Source: an uncultured Holophagaceae bacterium
Lineage (GTDB): Bacteria; Acidobacteriota; Holophagae; Holophagales; Holophagaceae
Assembly: GCA_903937385.1 (NCBI GenBank)
Contig: CAIZZF010000005.1
Span: 186,001 to 250,000, forward strand
Direction of reading: 5' to 3'
Length of the DNA stretch: 64,000 nt
Below, piece after piece: positions 31,690 to 43,658 of this stretch. Positions within the stretch are counted from its first letter, which is position 1. The number at the start of each line of letters is the position of its first letter. The position numbers and the translations under genes are program-made. Below the pieces are notes generated by a model. It saw nothing but the letters and a program-made list of their open reading frames with translations, had not been told where the DNA came from and made no database searches.

Positions 31690-33816
31690 TCAAGGAGGCG
31701 GCATCTGGCAGCTGCTGCCGATGGCGGCGGGCAGGTAGAGGTGCTCGGCATAGTCCTGCACCATGCGGTCGGCGTTGAAGCGCCAGCCCAGGGTGCGGAT
31801 GGAGTGCTTCATGCGCTCCACCCAGCCGTTGGGCACGCCCGCGGCATTGCGGTTTTCGTAGTAGAGCGGCACCACTTCCTCTTCCAGCAGGCGGAAGAGG
31901 TCATCGGCGTCGCGCTGGTCCTGGACCGCCTGATCCGCGTGGATCTCGCCGCTGCCGATGGCGAAGCCGTTCTCGCCATCATAGGACTCGGCCCACCAGC
32001 CGTCCCGCACGGAGATGTGCAGGCCGCCATTGAGCACCACCTTCATGCCGCTGGTGCCACAGGCTTCCAGGGGCCGCTGGGGGTTGTTCAGCCAGCCGTC
32101 GATGCCCTGGTAGAGCATGCGCCCCACCCGGATGTTGTAGTTCTCGATGAAGAGGATCCGGTGACGGAAGCGCGGGTCCTCGAGGAGCTGGTTGACCCTC
32201 TGGATGAGACCCTTGCCCGTCTGGTCCGCAGGGTGGGCCCGGCCCGAGAAGATGAGGTTCACGGGCCGCTCGGGGTTGTTCACCAGCCGGTCCAGGCGGT
32301 CCAGGTCGGTGAAGAGCAGGTCGGGCCGCTTGTAAGGCACGAAGCGGCGGGCGAAGCCGATGGTCAGCGCATCCGGATCCAGCGGCGGCGGCTCGATGGC
32401 CGACAGACCGAGGCGCTGGCGCATCTTCTCCGAGCGGCCGCGGATGAAGCGGATGGTCCGGGCCTTGAGCACCTGCTTGGTCTCCCAGATCTCCGCGTTG
32501 GACACAGACATGATCTTCGTCCAGGTATCCGGCCGGGTCAGGGAGCTCTGGTAGCCGACGCCAAGGTGGGCCTCGTAGAGGTGGTTCATCTCGGTGGCCA
32601 GCCAGGAGGGCAGGTGGACGCCGTTGGTGACGTGACCGATGGGCACGGCCTCTTCCTTCAGGCCTGGGTAGAGGTGGTTCCACATCTTCCGGGACACCAC
32701 GCCGTGCAGCGCGGAGACCCCATTGGCGCGGCGGGTCAGCTTGAGGGCCAGCACCGTGGGCAGGAAGGGGGAGCCGTGATCGTGGGGGTTCACCCGACCC
32801 AGGCCCATGACTTCGTCCAGGGAGAGCTTCAGGCCCTCGGCCAGGGCGCGCAGGTGCTCCGCAGCCAGCTCCGCGGGGAAGCGGTCATGTCCGGCATCCA
32901 CGGGGGTATGGGTGGTAAACACCGAGGCCGAAGCCACTTCCTGCAGGGCCTTGTGGGGCTCCATGCCGTCGTGCTGGATGCGGTATCGCGCCCGCTCCAG
33001 CAGCGCGAAGGCGGAGTGACCTTCGTTCAGGTGGAACACGCTGGCGTTGATGCCGAGGGCCCGCAGGGCCCGGGCGCCGCCCACGCCGAGCAGCAGCTCC
33101 TGCTCGATGCGCATGCGCTGGTCGCCCCCGTAGAGCCGGGCCGCCAGGGCCACGTCCTTGGGGTCGTTCTTCTTGACGCGGGTGTCCAGGAGGATCAGCC
33201 GGATACGGCCGACCTGGACTTCCAGCACCGCCGCGTGCACCAGGCGTCCCGGCAGCTCCACGGAGACATAGATGGGCTCACCGTGGCGGTCCACGGTGTG
33301 GACCAGCGGCAGGTCGGCGATGTCGTAGGGCTCCACCACATCCTGCTGCCAGAGCTTGCCGTCCAGCACCTGGCTGGTGTAGCCCTCGTGATAGAGCAGG
33401 CCCACGCCCACCAGGGGAATGCCCAGGTCGGAGGCGGACTTCAGGTGGTCGCCCGCCAGGATGCCGAGGCCGCCCGAGTAGATGGGCAGCGACTCGTGGA
33501 TGCCGAACTCCATGCAGAAGTAGGCGATGGGCCGGGAGCGCATGGCCCCGGCGTGGGTGAGGCCCCAGGTGGTGACGGGCGTGAGGTACTCGTGCAGCTG
33601 CCGCAGGGCGCGATCGACCCGGGCCGGCACGTCCACGTCCGCCGCCCGTTGCTCCAGCTGCTCGGGCGAGATCTGCTTCAGGACGGACATGGGGTTCTGG
33701 TGGGCCCGGTGGTAGAGGTCGATGTCGAGATCCCGGAAGATCGTGCGGACTTCGGGTTTCCACGTCCACCAGAGGTTCTGGGTGAGCTGCTGCAGCTTGG
33801 GGAGAAGTTTGTCCAT
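31690..33816 (-). CDS. glgP: Alpha-glucan phosphorylase
   Basis: Releases glucose-1-phosphate from glycogen or maltodextrin ends. The 708-residue protein is the short GT35 form. It has YFCMEFGIHESLPIYSGGLG (about 95-114), FHLNEGHSAF (about 267) and the pyridoxal-phosphate lysine in CGTSGMKVVLNGG (about 582). It is about 100 residues shorter than the Escherichia coli enzyme and lacks its regulatory N-terminal extension. It is last in the minus-strand operon debranching enzyme-glgB-glgP, 8 nt after glgB. The same cell can thus build and mobilise glycogen from one locus. Confidence 0.94.
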   Translation of the reverse strand: MDKLLPKLQQLTQNLWWTWKPEVRTIFRDLDIDLYHRAHQNPMSVLKQISPEQLEQRAADVDVPARVDRALRQLHEYLTPVTTWGLTHAGAMRSRPIAYFCMEFGIHESLPIYSGGLGILAGDHLKSASDLGIPLVGVGLLYHEGYTSQVLDGKLWQQDVVEPYDIADLPLVHTVDRHGEPIYVSVELPGRLVHAAVLEVQVGRIRLILLDTRVKKNDPKDVALAARLYGGDQRMRIEQELLLGVGGARALRALGINASVFHLNEGHSAFALLERARYRIQHDGMEPHKALQEVASASVFTTHTPVDAGHDRFPAELAAEHLRALAEGLKLSLDEVMGLGRVNPHDHGSPFLPTVLALKLTRRANGVSALHGVVSRKMWNHLYPGLKEEAVPIGHVTNGVHLPSWLATEMNHLYEAHLGVGYQSSLTRPDTWTKIMSVSNAEIWETKQVLKARTIRFIRGRSEKMRQRLGLSAIEPPPLDPDALTIGFARRFVPYKRPDLLFTDLDRLDRLVNNPERPVNLIFSGRAHPADQTGKGLIQRVNQLLEDPRFRHRILFIENYNIRVGRMLYQGIDGWLNNPQRPLEACGTSGMKVVLNGGLHISVRDGWWAESYDGENGFAIGSGEIHADQAVQDQRDADDLFRLLEEEVVPLYYENRNAAGVPNGWVERMKHSIRTLGWRFNADRMVQDYAEHLYLPAAIGSSCQMPPP

Positions 33817-33824
33817 GAAACGTC

Positions 33825-35753
<1,929 letters not shown>

Positions 35754-35795
35754 GGGCCATTCTAGGGCCTAAACCGATGAACCATGACACTTGAT

Positions 35796-38700
35796 TCAGG
35801 GGTGCAGCACCTTCCAGACCCGCAGGGCCTCGCTGACGCTCCAGGCCTGGGCATCACAGCCGCGCTGGACGTGAGGCGCGTCGCCGTCCAGGAGCTCGGG
35901 CAACTGCCCCAGGCACCCCACATCCAGCAGCGGACCGACGGAGGCCAGCCAGGCCCGGGCCGTGGCGCGGGCGGCGGGGTCGCCGTCCCAGGCCAGGTCC
36001 AGGGCCTCGCAGAGCATGGGCAGCTGCCAAACCCAGGCCGTGCCGTTGTGGTAGGCGGGCTTGCGCCGGGTGTCCTCATCGCCCTCGTAGTGGCCCCAGT
36101 AGGGCTGCAGCGGGTCGTTGATGTTGCCGCCCCAGGGAGCCGGGATGGGCAGCGGCACGGTCACGGGCAGGGGCGCCAGGCTGCGCAACCCCCCTGGCAC
36201 CAGCAGGTGGCGGGAGCAGGCAGCCACGGCCCGGCGGGCGCGTTCGCCGACCACCAGGCCGAGGGAGATCAGGAAGAGCTGGTTGGGGCGGAGGTGATCC
36301 GCGGGTATCGCCTGAGCCGCCGGCACCCCCTTCTCCGCCAGCAGGACATCCGCGAACCAGCCTCGATCCTCCAGCCAGAAGGCGCTGAGCGAGGCTTCAG
36401 CCCGGGCGGCGGTATCGCCCCAGGGCTCCCCGTCACTGGGAGCGAGGAGCCGCTCCAGCAGGCGCAGCAGCCGGATCCAGAGGGCCTGGATCTCCACCGG
36501 ATAGCCCTCCCGGGGCGTGCCCATGGGGTAGCGGGTGTCCATCCAGGTGAAGTGCGCGGGGCTCCAGAGCAGGCCGGACCCGGGATCCATGACCACGCCA
36601 TTCGGGGCTCCGCACCGCAGGTGCTCGCCCAGGGAGGTCAGCACTTCCATCACGGTGCGGCCGCCGGCATCCGCCTGGTAGAACGCCAGGCCCAGCTGGT
36701 CAGCAGCCTCCTCACAGGCCACGGCCAGCCAGAGCGGCGCGTCGGACGTATCCCGGTCCGCAGTGTTGTCAGCGCCCAGCATGTTGGGCAGGGTGCCCCC
36801 CTCCTCCAGAGCCGCGAAGGTCCTGAGGATCAGCCCCGCGTCCTCAGCCCAGCCCGCAGCCAGCAGGCCCCGGCTGGCGATGAGGGTGTCGCGCCCCCAG
36901 TCCAGGAACCAGGGATAGCCTGCGATGACCGTGAGGCCTGCCTCGCGGTGGGCCAGGAAGGCGCCGAGCGCCTGGTGGAGCCGCTCGGGGATGTCCCGGG
37001 CCCGAGAGGCCGCGCCCGACGCGGTCTCCTCGGCCGGGGAGGCTTCGGCATCGATCCGCATGGACACCTCGGCGCCCGGCGGCAGGGACAGATCGAACCA
37101 GCCCGGGCTCCAGGCGTCCCCGACATTAAGGAGCCCCCGGGAACCCTCCACGGGGTGGTGGATGCCGCGGCACGCCTCGGGTTGGGACCGATAGACCCCC
37201 GCTTCCGCCGTCACCTGGAGCTGGCGGCCGGGAGCCGGCGTGAACGCGAAGCCTACTTCGTTTTCCAGGCTCTTCGTGGATGCCGCGAAGTGGGCCTCCA
37301 GCGCGGGATCGAGGCGGGTCTCGCCATGGAAGGAGCGGTCCTCCAGGTCCAGCCGCACCGTGAGCCGCACCTGGCGCCCCACCGGGAGGTTGCTGGCGCT
37401 GTGGTCCTGGGCAGGCCGGGACCAGCGGAGCACCACTGTGTTCAGGTCCGGGAGCATCTCCGCCTCGAGGTGGAGTTCCACCCGGCACCCATCCCCGGCA
37501 CCAGCCAGGAAGGTCCACCGGGCCGGGGGACCCGCTTCGAAGTGCGTGAGGTTCAGGCCATCCAGCGGGCTGATGAAGCCGTCGGCATTGACCCAGGCCC
37601 GCAGCCGCTTCACCAGCACGTGCCGGTCCGAGGGGGCCGTCGGATGCAGGTTCGCGGCCAGCACACAGTCGTACTTGGAGGCGATGGCCCCGAGGTCCGC
37701 GTGGAGCCGGGCCATGCCGCCACGACCATTGGTGAGCAGGGCCAACCCGCCGCGACCGACGCGCATGGGCTCCGGCTCCACCGGCAGGAACCGGAGCTCC
37801 GCCCGGAGCGGCCCCTCGCCCGCCCGGTGGCGGTGCAGCTGGAGCGTGGCGTCCCCGATCCGCACAGGCTGCGGTGGCACGGCGGCGATGTGGCCGCCCG
37901 CCACGGGGATGCTGCGCAGGTGCAGGTTGGGGTGGCCCGCCAGGGCCAGCGTGGCCTCGAAGGGCGCGGTCTCCCAGAGCAGCAGCCAGTGGTCCGGGGC
38001 CACGAGGCTCACCCGGCGCAGGTCCTCCGCCTGCCAGAGGGTGACCCGGGGGAAGGTCCCGGCCTGCTGAGCCTGGTCCAGGGCGGCCAGCAGGTCCTGC
38101 CGGAGCAGGCCGGCGTCCAGGTGGGGCAGCGCGGCCAGGAAGGCGGCGGGGTCCCGGGCCACTCGCCCGGCCAGCTCCCGCCAGTCCGCGGGCCCGAGGG
38201 CTTCCGCCGGCAGGACCGCGGCCATGGCCTGGAGGGCCCAGGCTGCCTGCGCCCGCGCCTCCCGGTAGGCCTCGCCCGCCAGACCCCGGGGGGCCAACTG
38301 GGCTGCAAGGCAGTAGCTGGCGCCGGGGGGCAGGATGAGGCGGCGCGCGCCGTCCGGCAGCACCTGCTGCTCGGGCGTGGGCTGGCCCAGGAGGTCCAGG
38401 CAGGCCTTGCCGAAGTCGGCCCAGACCGGGGCCTCGATGCGGCAGGGCTGGGGCGCTTCAGGATCCAGGTTGACGAGGACCAGGGTCCGGTCGAGGCCCT
38501 CGGCGGAGGTCCGCAGCAGGACCAGGCCAGGCGCGTCCGGGACGCTGAGGCGGCGGACCTCGGCGCCATCAAAGAAGCAGGGGTGCTCCGCAAGCAGGTG
38601 GCTGAGGGCCGCCAGGTCCTCGACGAGGTTGGGTTCGGCGCCCCAGGCCAGCTCCCGGGCCTCGTGGACATCGACCTTCTCGGTGGCCAACCACTCCACG

Positions 38701-40040
38701 CCGGAGGTGTAGCCGAAACCGCCACTCTGGCTGGCCAGGGCGCAGAGCCGGTTCCGCAGGCGGGACCAGCCAGCCCCCTGCGCTGCGAGCCGCAGGTTGT
38801 CGTGGGTCTCGCTGTAGTGCACCAGCAGCCCCGAACACTCCCCTTGCCGGAAGCAGTGGTCGAGGTAGGTGGCCACCTCCGTGGGGCGGTAGTTCTGGAA
38901 GAGCTCAGAGTACGCCCAGTGCATGCCGCCCCGGGTCAGCAGGGTCTCGGTGGCCTCCCAGGCGCCGCCCAGCCCCTCCAGCAGGAACACGGCCTCGGGA
39001 TAGGCCTGGTGGACCTTGGTGGTGATGTACTGCCAGGCGGGCAGGGGCACCATGTAGCCCGCGTCGCAGCGGAAGCCGTCCACGCCGCGGCCGCACCAGA
39101 CCAGCAGGGCCCGGGCCACGGTGTCCCAGAGGGCCGGGCTGCCCTGGTCCAGCTCCACCAGGTCCGCCCAGGTGTTGCCCCAGGCGCCGGGGCTGTGGAA
39201 GGTCCCGTCCGGGTTCCGGCGGAACCACTCGGGGCGGTGCTCCAGCAGGCGCGAGCCCCAGCCCGTGTGGTTCACGAGGATGTCCAGGAAGACCTGACCG
39301 CCCCGCTGGTGGACGGCGGAGGTCAGCTCCCGGAACTGGTCCTCGCCCGTGGTCCGCTGGTCGAAGTCCACCAGGGCTGGGTCGATGGCCGTGAGGTCCA
39401 GCTGGGCATAGGGGCTGCCGAAGCGCCCCATGCGGGCGTGGGTGGTGGGCACCGGCCCCACGGGCAGCAGGTGGAGGATCCGGCAACCCAGGCGCTCGAA
39501 GATGTGGGGCACCTCCGCCGTGAGGTCCCGCAGGCGGCCCGAGGGCGGGATCACCGTGTAGTCCGCCAGGTCCAGCTCGTGGATGGCCTTGGCCAGGTCC
39601 GCCCGCTGGCGGCCGGCGGCGGCGCCGAACATCCGGGGAAACGCACAGTAGATGGTGTTGGCCGTGCGCAGCCGGTCCGGGTGGACCGTGATTCCCACAT
39701 TCTCGCCCTCGGGCCAGTGCTGGAAGCCCTCGGGATCCACGCAGTAGGCCTTGGCGCGAAAGGGGCCGGACTCGGTGAGGGCCAGGTCCAGCGTCCAGCC
39801 CTCGGGCGTGGCCTCGAGGGGGATGTCCCGCCAGGAAGAGCCCGCGGGATCGCGCAGCTTCTCCCCGAGCAGGCCCAGGGTCTCCTCCCGCATCCGCGCC
39901 CCACGGGTGAGGTTGGTGCGCAGGTAGGCCCGCCAGCCGGGGGCTCCGGGTTGCGGATGGTCGAGGCTGAAGACCGCCCGGTCCCCCACGAAGCGGAGCA
40001 GCCGGGTGCCACAGGAAGGACGCATCGCGGGATGAGACAT
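35796..40040 (-). CDS. Bifunctional glycogen debranching enzyme (GH13 plus GH133)
   Basis: A 1414-residue AGL-type debranching enzyme. The N-terminal GH13 part has VFLDILVNHTGWGS (about 245), the nucleophile-type DGFRCDAGYM (about 320), the FLLEGLGG glutamate and YSETHDN (about 405), for 4-alpha-glucanotransferase activity. The C-terminal amylo-1,6-glucosidase part has YPWFLDWGRDTLIASRG (about 1050), NMLGADNTADRDTSDA and HNGTAWVWQLP (about 1340). The architecture is that of the eukaryotic debrancher, unlike the short bacterial GlgX. It heads the minus-strand operon and is divergent from murA. About 100-110 nt separate the two starts. Confidence 0.9.
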   Translation of the reverse strand: MSHPAMRPSCGTRLLRFVGDRAVFSLDHPQPGAPGWRAYLRTNLTRGARMREETLGLLGEKLRDPAGSSWRDIPLEATPEGWTLDLALTESGPFRAKAYCVDPEGFQHWPEGENVGITVHPDRLRTANTIYCAFPRMFGAAAGRQRADLAKAIHELDLADYTVIPPSGRLRDLTAEVPHIFERLGCRILHLLPVGPVPTTHARMGRFGSPYAQLDLTAIDPALVDFDQRTTGEDQFRELTSAVHQRGGQVFLDILVNHTGWGSRLLEHRPEWFRRNPDGTFHSPGAWGNTWADLVELDQGSPALWDTVARALLVWCGRGVDGFRCDAGYMVPLPAWQYITTKVHQAYPEAVFLLEGLGGAWEATETLLTRGGMHWAYSELFQNYRPTEVATYLDHCFRQGECSGLLVHYSETHDNLRLAAQGAGWSRLRNRLCALASQSGGFGYTSGVEWLATEKVDVHEARELAWGAEPNLVEDLAALSHLLAEHPCFFDGAEVRRLSVPDAPGLVLLRTSAEGLDRTLVLVNLDPEAPQPCRIEAPVWADFGKACLDLLGQPTPEQQVLPDGARRLILPPGASYCLAAQLAPRGLAGEAYREARAQAAWALQAMAAVLPAEALGPADWRELAGRVARDPAAFLAALPHLDAGLLRQDLLAALDQAQQAGTFPRVTLWQAEDLRRVSLVAPDHWLLLWETAPFEATLALAGHPNLHLRSIPVAGGHIAAVPPQPVRIGDATLQLHRHRAGEGPLRAELRFLPVEPEPMRVGRGGLALLTNGRGGMARLHADLGAIASKYDCVLAANLHPTAPSDRHVLVKRLRAWVNADGFISPLDGLNLTHFEAGPPARWTFLAGAGDGCRVELHLEAEMLPDLNTVVLRWSRPAQDHSASNLPVGRQVRLTVRLDLEDRSFHGETRLDPALEAHFAASTKSLENEVGFAFTPAPGRQLQVTAEAGVYRSQPEACRGIHHPVEGSRGLLNVGDAWSPGWFDLSLPPGAEVSMRIDAEASPAEETASGAASRARDIPERLHQALGAFLAHREAGLTVIAGYPWFLDWGRDTLIASRGLLAAGWAEDAGLILRTFAALEEGGTLPNMLGADNTADRDTSDAPLWLAVACEEAADQLGLAFYQADAGGRTVMEVLTSLGEHLRCGAPNGVVMDPGSGLLWSPAHFTWMDTRYPMGTPREGYPVEIQALWIRLLRLLERLLAPSDGEPWGDTAARAEASLSAFWLEDRGWFADVLLAEKGVPAAQAIPADHLRPNQLFLISLGLVVGERARRAVAACSRHLLVPGGLRSLAPLPVTVPLPIPAPWGGNINDPLQPYWGHYEGDEDTRRKPAYHNGTAWVWQLPMLCEALDLAWDGDPAARATARAWLASVGPLLDVGCLGQLPELLDGDAPHVQRGCDAQAWSVSEALRVWKVLHP

Positions 40041-40152
40041 GGGAGGATTTTCAGGCCAATGGTGCCTTTCCGGGACAAGAAATGCGTCCCGGGGCCTGGC
40101 AGCCGCGTCTTCGGCCCCACGGGATGGGCTACGCTGGATGGCAGGAGCTTCG

Positions 40153-41454
40153 ATGGACAGACTGGTGATTCAAGGCGGCCACCCCCTGTTGGGGCGCATC
40201 CGGGTGTCCGGTGCCAAGAACGCGGCACTGCCCTGCCTGGCGGCGGCCCTGCTGACGCCGGAGCCGGTGGTCCTGTCGAACCTGCCCGCGGTGGCGGACA
40301 TCCGCACCATGGTCAAGGTGCTGCAGGCCCTGGGTACCGAGGCCACCCTGGAACCCGAGGGCGAGGGCTTCGAGCTGAAGGGCACCCTCGCCTGCGCGGG
40401 CAGCGAGGATCCCAAGGCCCCCTACGACCTGGTCAAGACCATGCGGGCCTCGATCCTGGTGCTGGGGCCCCTCCTGGCCCGCTTCGGCAAGGCCACGGTG
40501 AGCCTGCCCGGCGGCTGCGCCATCGGCGCGCGGCCCGTGAACCTGCACCTGGAAGCCCTGGAGCGAATGGGTGCGGTCATTGAGATCAGCCACGGCTACA
40601 TCCACGCCTCGGTGAAAGGCCGCCTGAAGGCCATCGACCACATGTTCGAGAAGGTGAGCGTGGGCGCCACCGAAAACATCCTCATGGCCGCGACCCTGGC
40701 GGAAGGGGTGACGATCCTCCGGAACGCCGCCCAGGAGCCGGAGATCGGCGACCTGGCCCAGCTGCTGGTGGAGATGGGCGCCCAGATCGAGGGACTCGGC
40801 ACGGGCACCCTTGCTGTCACCGGCGTCGAGAGCCTCCACGGCTGCGAGCACGTGGTCATTCCCGACCGCATCGAGGCTGGCACCTACCTCTGCGCCGTGG
40901 CCGTGGCCAGCGGGGACGTGGTGCTGGACCGCTGCGAGCCCGAGCACCTGCGCTCCCTGCTGGACCTGCTGGAGCGCTCGGGCTGCGTCATCACCGAGCG
41001 CGAGGGCCAGGATGGCCGCCAGCTCCGCATCCAGCGGGAAGCCGGCCAGAAGCTGCGCTCCAAGGACATCACCACCCTGCCCTACCCAGGCTTCCCCACG
41101 GACCTGCAGGCGCAGGTGATGGCCGTGATGACCCAGGCCCACGGCATCAGCGTCATCAATGAAGGCATCTTCGAGAACCGCTTCCAGCACGCCATGGAGC
41201 TGGAGCGCCTGGGCGCCAACCTGCGCACCGACGGGCACACAGCCATCGTGGCGGGCCCCGCGGACCTGACGGGCTGCACGGTCATGGCCACGGACCTCCG
41301 CGCCAGCGCCGCCCTGGTGATCGCGGGCCTGGTGGCCCGGGGTGAGACCGTGGTCGACCGCATCTATCACCTGGACCGGGGCTACTCGGGCCTGGAAAAA
41401 AAGCTCCAGGGCGTGGGCGCGCACATTGAGCGCGTGGGCGGCGGACGAGTCTAG
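40153..41454 (+). CDS. murA: UDP-N-acetylglucosamine 1-carboxyvinyltransferase
   Basis: Catalyses the first committed step of peptidoglycan synthesis. Start taken at the ATG at 40153, with AGGAG 5 nt upstream and the family start LVIQGG; the frame is open 38 codons further up. The 433-residue protein has SGAKNAALPCLAAALL, MRASILVLGPLLARFG and the active-site loop LPGGCAIGARPVN, with the Cys targeted by fosfomycin present. The C-terminus is normal. Confidence 0.96.
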   Translation: MDRLVIQGGHPLLGRIRVSGAKNAALPCLAAALLTPEPVVLSNLPAVADIRTMVKVLQALGTEATLEPEGEGFELKGTLACAGSEDPKAPYDLVKTMRASILVLGPLLARFGKATVSLPGGCAIGARPVNLHLEALERMGAVIEISHGYIHASVKGRLKAIDHMFEKVSVGATENILMAATLAEGVTILRNAAQEPEIGDLAQLLVEMGAQIEGLGTGTLAVTGVESLHGCEHVVIPDRIEAGTYLCAVAVASGDVVLDRCEPEHLRSLLDLLERSGCVITEREGQDGRQLRIQREAGQKLRSKDITTLPYPGFPTDLQAQVMAVMTQAHGISVINEGIFENRFQHAMELERLGANLRTDGHTAIVAGPADLTGCTVMATDLRASAALVIAGLVARGETVVDRIYHLDRGYSGLEKKLQGVGAHIERVGGGRV

Positions 41455-41538
41455 GCTCCGATTCTCCCGCAGGGCGCTTCCATGTGACGCCCACCTCCGG
41501 GACTGGTCGGCTACACTAAGACCACCATCGGGGGATCC

Positions 41539-42486
41539 ATGTTTGGCGAGATGAAGGTCTTTTCCGGGAGCAGCCACCCGGATCTGGCGCGGGGCATCAC
41601 AACCCACATGGGCATGCCGCTTGGTCGCCTGAAGGTCACCCGGTTCTCCAACGAGAACATCAAGGTGAAGGTGGAGGAGAACGTCCGCGAGGCCGATGTC
41701 TTCGTCATCCAGTCCTCCTGCCCGCCCGTCAGCGACAACCTGATGGAGCTGCTGATCCTCATCGACGCGCTGAAGTTCGCCTCCGCGGCCCGCATCACGG
41801 CCGTGCTGCCCTACTTCCCCTATGCCCGCAGCGACAAGAAGGACGAGGCGCGCATCTCCATCACGGCCCGTCTGGTGGCCGACCTGCTCGAGACCGCCGG
41901 CGCCGACCGTGTCCTCACCATGACCCTGCACGCACCGCAGATCCTGGGGTTCTTCCGCAAGCCCGCGGACCAGCTGCTGGCCACACCCATCCTCACCAAC
42001 TACTTCCTGACCAAGGATCTTTCGAACGCCGCCGTGGTGGCCACGGACGCCGGCGCCGCCAAGTTTGCCGGCCACTTCGCCAAGCGCCTCTCGGTGCCCA
42101 TGGCCATCATCGACAAGCGCCGCTTCGACGACTCCGAGCAGGCCCAGAGTGTGGCCCTCATCGGCGACGTGGAGGGCAAGGACGCCATCATCTACGACGA
42201 TGAGATCGCCACCGGCGGCAGCATCAAGGAGGCGGCCCGCATCCTGCGCGAGCTCGGCGCCCGCACCGTGCGCGTGGGCGTCACCCACCCGGTGCTCTCG
42301 GGCAAGGCCGTGGAGACCCTCAACTCCGCGAACCTTGACGAGCTGGTGGTCACGGACAGCATCCCGGTCTCGCCCGCCACGGCAAAGGCCCTGCCCTTCC
42401 TCAAGGTCCTCTCCACCGCCGCCCTCTTCGGCGACGCGATCCTGCGCATCCACGGGGGACGGAGCATCAGCGAGATGATGGACTGA
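41539..42486 (+). CDS. prs: Ribose-phosphate pyrophosphokinase
   Basis: Makes PRPP from ribose-5-phosphate and ATP. The 315-residue protein has FVIQSSCPPVSDNLMEL (about 55), LPYFPYARSDKKDEARISI (about 91), MTLHAPQILGFF (about 130) and the PRPP loop IYDDEIATGGSIKEAA (about 218-233). One usual position differs: many homologues have RKD where this reads SDKKDEAR. It overlaps the methyltransferase gene start (TGATG). Confidence 0.95.
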   Translation: MFGEMKVFSGSSHPDLARGITTHMGMPLGRLKVTRFSNENIKVKVEENVREADVFVIQSSCPPVSDNLMELLILIDALKFASAARITAVLPYFPYARSDKKDEARISITARLVADLLETAGADRVLTMTLHAPQILGFFRKPADQLLATPILTNYFLTKDLSNAAVVATDAGAAKFAGHFAKRLSVPMAIIDKRRFDDSEQAQSVALIGDVEGKDAIIYDDEIATGGSIKEAARILRELGARTVRVGVTHPVLSGKAVETLNSANLDELVVTDSIPVSPATAKALPFLKVLSTAALFGDAILRIHGGRSISEMMD

Positions 42487-43649
42487 TGGCCCCCACCCTG
42501 GGCCCCCTGGAGGCTGCACCCAGCCTCGATCTCCTGGGGCCCCATGGGGCGGACATCGCCCGGCTCTTCACGGAGCCCTTCCTGGTGCTGCACCGGGCCT
42601 CGGCGATCTATACCGCCCGGACCTGCCTGCTCCTCCTGTTCGATCTGGGCTGGGAGGACCGGCTGCGGGCCGGAGCCACGCTCGATAACCTCTGCGAGGG
42701 CCTTCCAGCGCAGTGCCGCAAGCCCCTGGCCTGGATGCTGCCCTTCCTGGCCGGAGAGAACCTCCTGGTGCGCGAGGGCGAAGCCTACGTCCTGCGGGGG
42801 GAGCCGGACCTGGACCTGACGGAGCTCCGCCAGCTCGCAGAGGAAGGCGCGCCGGGCCATGCCGGAAACTTCGACCTGCTTGACGGCGTGCGCTCCCACA
42901 TCCAGCCGTTCTTCACGGAGGGAAAGCCCGGCGAGGGCCTGCTCTTCGACCTGACACTGTACCCGCTCTGGCTGGCCTACTTCCGCAACGAGAACCTGGG
43001 CTACTACCCGAACAACCTCCTGACCCTGCTCGCCCTGCGGGAGGGGCTCCCCGAAGGCGCCCGGGTGCTGGAGCTTGGCGCCGGGGCAGGGTCCTTTGCT
43101 CAGCTGCTCGCCCGGCAAGGCAGCGAGGAGGGCTGGGCCAGCCGCATCGCTGAGTACCGGTTCACGGATGTCGCCCTGACCTTCCTCCGCCGCGCTCAGC
43201 GGGAACTCAAGGCGGCTGCGCCCGGCCTCCCCCTCCAGTTCCAGTCCCTGGACCTGAACCGCCCGCTGGGGGACCAGGGCATCGAAGCCCAGAGCCTGGA
43301 CGCCATCATCGGCATCAACGTGCTGCACGTGGCCCAGGACCTCGAGCGCACCCTGCTGGACCTCCGCAGCAAGCTGAAGCCCGGCGGCCGGTTGGTGATC
43401 GGCGAGTGCATGAAGCCGGACCTGGGCACCCCGCTCTACCTGGAGTTCTTCTTCGGGTTCATCAAAAGCTTTACCGACGTCACCCTGGATCCGCGCTGGC
43501 GGCCCCGCCACGGCTTCCTCACGCCCGAGGCCTGGGAGGCGGCCCTGTGCCACGCGGGCTTCGGCGACCTCCAGTTTGTGCCGCCCCCGCGGCCACTCAT
43601 GGACCAGCACCCGGGCTTCACCGTGGGTGCCGTGAGCGCCCGGGCCTGA
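42486..43649 (+). CDS. SAM-dependent methyltransferase
   Basis: A 387-residue protein. Residues 1-180 are a helical, winged-helix-like dimerisation or substrate domain. Then comes a class I SAM fold with VLELGAGAGSFAQLL (about 196), the acidic QSLDLNRPL segment, IIGINVLHVAQDLERTL and LKPGGRLVIGECM. The overall look, with the LHVAQDLERTL and GFLTPEAWEAAL segments, is close to C-methyltransferase domains of polyketide synthases. It overlaps prs by one base and precedes a mini acyl-adenylate-like protein. Substrate unknown. Confidence 0.75.
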   Translation: MAPTLGPLEAAPSLDLLGPHGADIARLFTEPFLVLHRASAIYTARTCLLLLFDLGWEDRLRAGATLDNLCEGLPAQCRKPLAWMLPFLAGENLLVREGEAYVLRGEPDLDLTELRQLAEEGAPGHAGNFDLLDGVRSHIQPFFTEGKPGEGLLFDLTLYPLWLAYFRNENLGYYPNNLLTLLALREGLPEGARVLELGAGAGSFAQLLARQGSEEGWASRIAEYRFTDVALTFLRRAQRELKAAAPGLPLQFQSLDLNRPLGDQGIEAQSLDAIIGINVLHVAQDLERTLLDLRSKLKPGGRLVIGECMKPDLGTPLYLEFFFGFIKSFTDVTLDPRWRPRHGFLTPEAWEAALCHAGFGDLQFVPPPRPLMDQHPGFTVGAVSARA

Positions 43650-43658
43650 CTGGGCAAC

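Noticed and set aside
35784-40583. Open frame of 1599 codons on the plus strand
   Set aside because: It is antisense to the debranching enzyme gene and runs out of frame into murA. The translation has no domain-like features.
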